Positions 56,676 to 64,000 of a stretch of 64,000 bases of DNA are shown piece by piece (the first letter of the stretch is position 1; each line of letters starts with the position of its first letter). The notes under the pieces are model-generated. The model saw nothing but the letters and a program-made list of their open reading frames with translations, was not told the DNA's origin and did no database searches. The position numbers and the translations under genes are program-made. Source of the stretch: Zea mays (Eukaryota > Streptophyta > Magnoliopsida > Poales > Poaceae); contig NC_050102.1 in the NCBI RefSeq assembly GCF_902167145.1, forward strand, positions 3,596,001 to 3,660,000. Direction: 5' to 3'.

Positions 56676-57337
56676 CTCTATTAATTCTATTAAGCTTTGG
56701 GCCAGGATATCCCATCCCAGGGGCCAGGATATCATAGTCGCTCGGGGGAGGAAGGAGACTGTTAGGCCATCCAATCCGAGTTGGACGGTTAAGATTAGAT
56801 GGACGACAAATCTGACTTGGGCCGTTCGATCCAAATTGGATGTTCCAGTAGTCTGGTCATTTTAAATCATAGACATTGATCGTAGATCTGACGTCTAAGG
56901 ACGTGTACTGGTTCATAAAAGTTATAATCTAATCTATGCCGCTAGTTTCTGATCTAACGGTGCAGATTGGAGCATATCTCTTCACCACGACATTTTCTCT
57001 AAAGAGTCCTTGAGATTTTTCATAATCAACTCATAGTCTGAGACATATTGAAAAGAATCTAATTTAGGTCCTTAATTTTACATTGCAGACCCTAGATTTC
57101 TTCAAAATAGAACTCGTAGTCCATGAACATTGATTTAAGTAAATTAAAATCTGGAATATGATTTTCAGTATAGAAATAAATCCAACAATCTTCGAAAAAT
57201 CATAACTTCTTCATTTTAGCTCTGATTTCAGTGGTTCTCGAACCTACAGTTTCGTCTCGACGCGTATAATATTATTATGTGGATTGTTCATTTTTGGCAT
57301 GATGTTAATTTCTGGTTTATTTATGTATGTTTGTATT

Positions 57338-58595
57338 TGAAAGGGAAATGTGCCTTTGGGCAATTTCTACTATGTTTTGGTGATTAAGTGTCCAACACAT
57401 TTAATTGAGTTATTAAGTGCTAAATGAAGAAAGAAGTGCAAATCAAAGAGAAGGTATGTTTCTAGACTTAGTAGTTGGTTTTTATATACTAATGAAGTTA
57501 TCTAAGTGTTAGAAACAGAGAAAAGAGGAAATGAATTGGATTGCAAAAGTCTGGCTGCCTACAGCCGAAGTCCAGCTCGACTGGGCACACCGGACTGTCC
57601 GGTGGTGCACCGGACAGTGTCTGGTGTGCCAGGCTGGACTCCGATGAACAGGCCGCTCTCGGGAATGTTTGGTGGCGTACGACTATAATGCACCGGACTG
57701 TCCGGTGAGCCAACGGCCGCCAGCGCAACGGTCGGTCGCGCAATCCGCGAGCGACGCGTGGCCCGCGCCAACGATCGGCAGGGGCACCGGACTGTCCGGT
57801 GTGCACCGGATAGTGTTCAGTGCGCCAACTGCCACATCTCTGCAACGGTCGACTTCGCCAGAAAAGGAAGGAGATCGTGCACCGGACATGAACAGTGGAT
57901 GTCCGGTGGTGCACCAGACTGTCCGGTGCGCCACCCGACAGAAGGAAAGGATAGCCTTCCTTGTTGGTCTCCAACGGCTCCTAGCTGCCTTGGGGCTATA
58001 AAAGGGACCCCTAGGCGCATGGAGGAGAAATCTAAGCACACTCTAAGCATTCCGAGACTTCTAGTCCTCATTTTCACGCAATCGTTCGTTGTTCTTGAGA
58101 TTGGAGCACTTTTCGAGTTGTAAACTCCCCGCGCGTGTTTTGTGTGCTCATCTTCTCACTTGTGTGCGTGTTTGAGGTGTGGATTTAATTCTAGTGTGCG
58201 TTGCTCTTCCCAAACTTACTCTGTGCTTTCATTGTGATCTTTGTTGTAAGGGCGAGAGACTCCAACTTGTGGAGATTCCTCGCAAACGGGAAAAAGAGAT
58301 AAGCAAAGAAAAGTCGTGGTATTCAAGTTGATCATTGGATCACTTGAAAGGGGTTGAGTGCAACCCTCGTCCATTGGGACGCCACAACGTGGAAGTAGGC
58401 AAGTGTTACTTGGTCGAACCACGGAATAAAATCGCGTGTCTCTTGTGTTGATCTCTTTGTGATTGTCTTGGCCACAAGAACTCGCTTCGCAACTACTTAG
58501 TCGCACTAACTTTTATATAATCAAGATTTGTGGCTATTAGTTGTTGAATTTTACAGGATCACCTATTCACCCCCCCCCCCCTCTAGGTGCTCTCA
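57338..58595 (+). repeat. 5' LTR of the Ji-like element
   Basis: 1258 bp. It starts TGAAAGGGAAATGTGCC and ends CTCTAGGTGCTCTCA. The palindrome copies lie at 57588-57930, the TATA box (TATAAAAG) at 57997-58004. It is closely similar to 253-1514 but with many differences, so the two belong to separate insertions. Confidence 0.9.
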
Positions 58596-58645
58596 ATTGG
58601 TATCGGAGCTGTTCTCTTCACGTAAGGGACTAATCGCCCGAAGAG

Positions 58646-61546
58646 ATGAATCCTAAGGGAAAGGGGATGGTGGTCAACGACAAGGAAAAGGAGTCCTTCC
58701 TCCTACGAGCCTAAAGACGACAAGCCCATAGACTCTGGCTCAAGTCACAAGAAGAAGGACAGGAAGAAGAAGAGACGCATCAAGAAGATTGTCTACTACG
58801 ACAGTGATGAATCTTCTTCTTCACCAAGAGACGACGACGATGACAATCCTTCTTCAAAGAAAAAGACCGTTAATCAAAATTACTCTTTTGACTATTCTCG
58901 CATGTCGTACAATTCGAATGCACATTTACTTTCTATTCCACTAGGAAAACCTCCACACTTTGATGGAGAGGACTACTCATTTTGGAGTCATAAAATGTGT
59001 AGTCATCTATTTTTCTCTCCATCCTAGCATTTGGGAAATAGTGGAAAATGGGATGCAATTTGATAATACGGATAACCCTGTGTTTATTAATGAGCAAATT
59101 CATAAAAATGCACAAGCTACCACTGTTTTGCTAGCATCTTTGTGTAGGGATGAGTACAACAAGGTGAGCGACTTGGACAACGCCAAGCAAACCTGGGACA
59201 CCCTCACAGAAACGACGCCACCATGATCACCAAAATGGAGTTGGTGGAAGGCGAGCTGGGAAGGTTCGCTATGATCAGGGGAGAGGAGCCAACACAGACG
59301 TACAACAGGCTCAAGACCCTGGTCAACAAGATTAGGAGCTATGGGAGCACGAGATGGACGGACCACGACGTCGTCCGACTTATGCTCAGGTCCTTTATTG
59401 TTATTGACCCTTATCTTGTGAACCTCATCCGGGAAAATCCCAGGTACACAAAGATGACGCCCGAGGAGATACTCAGAAAATTTGTGAGCGGGCGCATGAT
59501 GGTTAAGGAGGCAAGATATGTTGATGATGCATTAAACGGACCCATGCCCATCTACGAGCCGCAGCCCGTTGCGCTCAAGGCAACAAGCAGCAGGGAGGCG
59601 CTACCAAGCAAGGTGACATAAGTTGAGGCTGCCGGGCTAAACGAAGATGAGATGGCTCTAATTAGGGGTGGGCACTTTTTTACCAAAAACCGAAAACCGA
59701 ACCGAACCGTACCGAACCGAACCGAAATTTCGGTTTTTTCGGTAGTTCGGTTCGGTTTCGGTTTTTGTATCTCAAAAGTTCGGTTTTCGGTATCGTAATC
59801 GGTTTTCACCGTATACCGAACCGAAATACCAAAAAACCGAATTACCTAACTTTATCAATTCTAAAATTTGGCTATTCGATTATGTGAACTAAATGTGTGA
59901 AACAATTAAATTGTTATTCACTTATTTATATGTGATGTATGATGAATCTCTAAATATTTGTAAATATATAATTTTTACTTTTTAAAATTATGTGTAATCT
60001 ATCATATAAACTTTTTGTATGCGTTGTTGTGAGTGTAAGTTTGGTATTCGGTTTTTACCGAAAAACCGAAATAAAAAACCGAAACTGAACTTCTCGGTTT
60101 TTCATTTTCAAGAAAACCGATCGGTTTCTAATGTCTAGAAAACCGAAGTTTTTTAAAACCGAAAAACCAAACCGAAGTTTCAAAAAAAACCGAATGCCCA
60201 GCCCTAGCTCTAATCATCAAGCTTTTCAAGATCGCGCTAAAAGGACGCAAGGAGTATCCCAACAAGAGCAAAGCAAAGGGAAAGCGCTCCTGCTTCAAAT
60301 GCGGTAAGACTGGTCACTTTATTGCAAACTGTCCCGATAATGATAGTGACCAGGGACAAGAAAAGAGCGGGAAGAGGGAGAAGAAGAAGGCCTACAAGAA
60401 GGCAAAGGGCGAGGCACATCTTGGCAAAGAATGGGATTCGGACTGCTCTTCCTCTGACTCCGACGACGAAGGACTTGCTGCCTCAGCCTTCAACAAGTCC
60501 TCTCTCTTCCCCAACGAATGCCATACTTACCATATGGCAAAGGAGAAAAAGGTAAGCGTTCGAGAAACCCCTAAGTATACTACTTCAAGCGATGATGATT
60601 CTAGTGATGATGAAGTAGATTATACCGATTTATTTAAGGGTTTAGATAGAGCAAAAGTAGATAAAATTAATGAGTTAATTGATGCTTTAAATGAAAAGGA
60701 TAGACTCTTAGAAAAGCAAGAGGACATTTTGTATGAAGAGCATGATAAGTTTGTTAGTGTGCAAAAATCTCTTGCTTTAGAGGTTAAAAGGAATGAAATG
60801 TTATCCTCTGAATTGTCTATGTGCCATGAATCAATCTCTAGTTTAAAGATTTTAAATGATGATTTAAATGCTAAACTAAAAAAATCTAATACTACTAAAT
60901 CTTGTGTGGAACATGTAGTCATTTGCAATAGATGCAAGGATTTTGATATGAATGCTTGTGATGAACATCTTGCGTTCATTACCAAATTAAATGATGAGGT
61001 GGCAAGTCTTAATACTCAGCTTAAGACTTGCAAAATTGATTTTGATAAGCTAAAATTTGCTATGGATGCCTACACCATTGGTAGACACCCCTCAATTAAG
61101 GATGGGCTTGGTTTTCGAAAGGAAGCCAAGAACTTAACAAGCCAAAAGGCTCCCATTCTCGCCAAAGAGAAAGGGAAGGCCCCTATGGCTAGTAGCGTTC
61201 AAAAGAATCATGCTTTCATGTATAATAGGAAAATTGCTAGTCATAATAGGAGATATGATCATGATGCTTGTGAGTCACATGCCATGTTTGCTTCAAGTTC
61301 TAATTTTAATGGTAGGCCTAGGAGAAATTTTGTGTCTCATGCTCCTAGGAAAATGTGTAATAAACCTACTACTATCTTTCATGCTTGCAACACTACATTT
61401 GTACTTTCATGTAAAATGAAAAAGTGGTTGCTAGAAAATTGGGATCCAAATGCAAAGGAGACAAGGCTTGCATTTGGGTACCAAAAGCTATTGTAACTAA
61501 CCTTGTAGGACCCAACAAGAGTTGGGTACCTAAAACCCAAGCCTAA
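58646..61546 (+). pseudogene. Ji-like gag, broken by frameshifts and a MITE
   Basis: The ATG at 58646 opens a lysine-rich start (MNPKGKGMVVNDKEKE) that reaches a stop near 58710. Capsid sequence resumes in other frames: 58930-59220 (PLGKPPHFDGEDYSFW) and 59223-59621 (GRFAMIRGEEPTQTYNRL). The MITE at 59663-60206 splits the gene after DEMAL. Beyond it the zinc knuckle CFKCGKTGHFIANC (60291-60332) and the coiled-coil extension (60534 onward) are readable. The original end appears to be TAA at 61544-61546 after WVPKTQA, in a frame shifted from the preceding part. At least four disruptions make it non-functional. Confidence 0.88.
59663..60206. mobile_element. hAT-type MITE inside the Ji-like gag, 8-bp TSD
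   Basis: Terminal inverted repeats TAGGGGTGGGCA / TGCCCAGCCCTA, 544 bp, flanked by GCTCTAAT at 59655-59662 and 60207-60214. An 8-bp duplication is the hAT rule. The interior is rich in AACCGAACCG and TTCGGTTTTCGG motifs, like the copy at 23008-23539. No transposase is present. Confidence 0.92.
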
Positions 61547-61558
61547 TTTGCCTTGCAG

Positions 61559-64000
61559 GTTTATGCATCCGGGGGCTCGAGCTGGATTATCGATAGCGGA
61601 TGCACAAACCACAAGACGGGGGAGAAGAAGATGTTCACCTCCTACGTCAAGAACAAGGATTCCCAGGATACAATCATATTTGGAGATGGGAATCAAGGCA
61701 AGGTCAAAGGTTTGGGAAAGATAGCCATCACAAGTGAGCACTCTATTTCCAATGTATTTTAGTACAGTCGCTAGGCTATAATCTCCTGTCTGTAAGTCAA
61801 TTGTGCCACATGGGCTACAATTGTTTGTTTACAAATGTTGATGTATCTGTCTTTAGAAGGAGTGATGGTTCATTAGCGTTTAAGGGTGTACTAGATGGCA
61901 AACTCTACTTAGTTGATTTTTCGAAAGAGGAGGCCGATCTAGATGCATGCTTAATCGCTAAGACTATTATGGGCTGGCTGTGGCATCGCCGTCTAGCACA
62001 TGTTGGGATGAAGAACCTTCACAAACTTCTAAAGGGAGAGTATGTGTTAGGACTAACTAATGTATGCTTCGAAAAAGATAGACCTTGTGCAGCTTGTCAG
62101 GCAGGAAAACAGGTGGGAAGCACTCATCACAACAAGAATGTGATGACAACATCAAGACCACTGGAGCTACTACATATGGACCTCTTCGGACCCGTCGCCT
62201 ACCTTAGCATCGGGGGAAGTAAGTATGGTCTTGTTATTGTTGATGATTTTTCTCGCTTCACTTGGGTGTTCTTTTTGCAGGATAAATCAGAAACCCAAGG
62301 GACCCTTAAGCGCTTTCTAAGGCGGGCTCAAAATGAATTTGAGCTCAAGGTGAAAAAGATAAGAAGCGACAACGGGTCCGAGTTCAAGAATCTGCAAATG
62401 GAGGAGTACCTTGAGGAGGAAGGCATCAAGCACGAGTTCTCCGCTCCCTACACACCACAGCAAAATGGTGTGGTAGAGAGGAAGAACATAACGCTTATCG
62501 ACATGGCGAGGACGATGCTTGGAGAGTTCAAGACGCCTGAGCGGTTTTGGTCGGAAGCTGTGAACACAGCTTGCCACGCCATAAACCGGCTCTACCTTCA
62601 TCGCCTCCTCAAGAAGACCTCGTATGAACTTCTTTCCGGTAACAAACCCAATGTATCTTACTTTCGTGTATTTGGGAGCAAACGTTACATTCTAGTGAAG
62701 AAAGGTAGAAATTCCAAATTTGCTCCCAAAGCTGTAGAAGAGTTTTTACTAGGGTATGACTCAAATACAAAGGCGTATAGAGTCTTCAAAAAATCATCGG
62801 GTTTGGTTGAAGTCTCTAGCGACGTTGTATTTGATGAGACTAATGGCTCTCCAAGAGAGCAAGTTGATATTGATGATATAGATGAAGATGATGTTCCAAC
62901 GGCCACAATACGCACCATGGCTATTGGAGATGTGCAACCACAGGAACAACAAGAGCAAGATCAACCTTCTTCCTCAACGATGGTGCATCCCCCAACTCAA
63001 GATGATGAACAGGTTCATCAAGAAGAGGCGTGTGATCAAGGGGAGAACAAGAAGAACAAGTTATGGAGGAAGAAGCACCACTGGTCCCTCCAACTCAAGT
63101 CCGAGCGACAATTCAAAGGAATCACCCTGTGGATCAGATTCTGGGTGATATAAGCAAGGGAGTAACTACTCGCTCAAGATTAGCTGATTTTTGTGAGCAT
63201 TACTCGTTCGTCTCTTCTATTGAGCCTTTCAGGCTAGAAGAGGCCTTGCTAGATCCGGACTGGGTGTTGGCTATGCAGGAAGAGCTCAACAACTTCAAGA
63301 GAAATGAAGTTTGGAGTCTGGTGCCACGTCCAAAGCAAAACATTGTGGGAACCAAGTGGGTGTTCCGCAACAAGCAGGACGAGCACGGGGTGGTGACAAG
63401 AAACAAGGCTCGACTTGTGGCAAAAGGTTATGCCCAAGTCGCAGGTTTGGATTTCGAGGAGACTTTTGCTCCTGTGGCTAGGCTAGAGTCGATTAGAATA
63501 TTATTAGCCTATGCCGCTCACCATTCTTTCAGGTTGTTTCAAATGGATGTGAAGAGCGCTTTCCTCAACGGGCCAATCAAGGAGGAGGTGTACGTGGAAC
63601 AACCCCCTAGCTTTGAGGATGACAGGTATCCCGACCACGTTTTTAAGCTCTCGAAGGCGCTCTATGGACTAAAGCAAGCCCCAAGAGCATGGTATGAATG
63701 CCTTAGAGATTTCTTAATTGCTAATGCTTTTAAGGTTGGGAAAGCCGATCCCACTCTTTTCACTAAGACTTGTGACGGTGACCTCTTTGTGTGCCAAATT
63801 TATGTCGATGACATAATATTTGGTTCTACTAATCAGAAGTCTTGTGAGGAGTTTAGCAGGGTGATGACATACAAACTTGAGATGTCAATGATGGGCGAGT
63901 TGACGTATTTCCTTGGATTCCAAGTGAAGCAACTCAAGGATGGCACTTTCCTCTCCCAAACAAAGTATACACAAGATCTTCTCAAACGGTTTGGGATGAA
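61559..64000 (+). pseudogene. Ji-like pol, one stop and one frameshift, truncated by window end
   Basis: Starts with a protease carrying DSGC directly after a TTGCAG. A TAG interrupts it near 61760. The frame from 61801 contains the integrase zinc finger ([17 protein letters not shown]) and core ([22 protein letters not shown]), with all three acidic residues. Near 63055 a frameshift ends this frame at 63153, and the reverse transcriptase continues in another frame to the window edge, with [11 protein letters not shown] and YVDD at 63801-63812. RNase H and the 3' LTR lie outside. It is closely related to the Opie-like Pol at 47956 but defective. Confidence 0.9.

Larger units (their letters stand above)
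55952..56736 (-). mobile_element. Cassandra TRIM retrotransposon
   Basis: LTRs at 55952-56231 and 56434-56736 flank a non-coding interior of only 202 bp. The orientation is minus: the primer-binding site TGGTATCAGAGC is the reverse complement of 56420-56431, and the polypurine tract AAGGGGGGTGGAT is read from 56232-56244. Both LTRs contain a 5S rRNA-like segment, the defining mark of Cassandra. The right LTR has an extra 20-odd bases at its end, from a local duplication of GGCCAGGATATC. Flanks GTCGT (55947-55951) and GTCGC (56737-56741) match at four of five bases. It encodes no protein and must use enzymes from other elements. Confidence 0.9.
54893..57337 (+). mobile_element. Gypsy-type LTR fragment interrupted by Cassandra and Ji
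   Basis: Begins TGTAATACCCAGATTCTAG, a typical start of maize long LTRs, and carries a promoter-like GC-rich part with a TATA box (TATATAAA) at 55489-55496 and a C-rich leader. Chance open frames (such as 55195-55866) lie across this promoter and leader and are not supported as genes. It is interrupted by Cassandra (55952-56736), continues after it, and is cut at 57338 by the Ji-like element. Its end and any internal domain are not seen. Confidence 0.5.
57338..64000 (+). mobile_element. Ji-like Sirevirus (Copia), decayed, continues beyond the window
   Basis: The 5' LTR is 57338-58595 and the primer-binding site TGGTATCGGAGC is at 58598-58609. Gag is broken, with a hAT MITE inside it, and pol has a stop and a frameshift. 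The element is inserted into Gypsy-type LTR sequence; the left flank GTATT would be its target duplication, with the other side outside the window. Confidence 0.9.

Noticed and set aside
253..58595. Treating the Ji-like LTRs at 253-1514 and 57338-58595 as the two ends of one element
   Set aside because: The first is followed by non-internal sequence and the second is preceded by a different flank and followed by its own primer site; they are a 3' LTR and a 5' LTR of separate insertions.
1..64000. CRISPR arrays, bacterial operons or tRNA genes
   Set aside because: All features are those of a plant nuclear genome; repeats lack regular spacers, and no tRNA cloverleaf was recognised.

Overview
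The window looks like maize (Zea mays) or very close to it. The evidence is two Sirevirus-type Copia families whose LTRs match my memory of maize Opie and Ji, carrying the CACCGGAC/GTCCGGTG palindrome; a Helitron with TCTCTACTAC...CTAG termini; Tourist, hAT and CACTA relics; a Cassandra TRIM; and one compact GC-rich gene without introns. Family names come from memory of these elements, not from a search. I see only one ordinary host gene, a secreted PR-1/CAP protein at 10511-11002. Everything else is mobile DNA or its debris.

Layout. 1-1514: 3' end and LTR of a Ji-like element. 1515-10000: old debris (CACTA end, solo LTR, LTR relics, several MITEs). 10000-11145: PR-1 gene with promoter and polyadenylation signal. 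11289-24095: a large Helitron starting 287 bp after the PR-1 stop. It holds an almost complete RPA-like gene, a truncated Rep gene, and a second Helitron of the same terminal family (about 17482-19958, minus strand) that carries fragments of a solanesyl-diphosphate-synthase gene and an eIF3j-like gene. 25347-53551: one old LTR-like host sequence split into four pieces by a 5'-truncated LINE (16-bp TSD), a non-autonomous LTR element (TSD GGTGG) and a coding-complete Opie-like Sirevirus (TSD CCAAC). The first LTR of the Opie element is itself split by a very young non-autonomous Gypsy-type element with 3.5-kb LTRs (TSD AAACA). 53552-57337: LTR debris containing a Cassandra TRIM whose LTRs carry 5S rRNA-like sequence. 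57338-64000: a decayed Ji-like element, its gag split by a hAT MITE, running off the window.

How it fits together. Opie has readable gag, protease, integrase, RT and RNase H and could in principle supply its own proteins. The other LTR elements lack pol or are broken and would depend on proteins from elsewhere. The outer Helitron keeps both termini and an RPA-like gene, but its Rep stops before the HUH nuclease and helicase regions, so it looks non-autonomous now. I found no new defence or metabolic system. The most unusual items are the nested Helitron pair with chimeric gene capture, the nearly intact RPA-like gene with a single broken splice donor, the very young long-LTR element, and a conserved AG at the Sirevirus gag/pol boundary.
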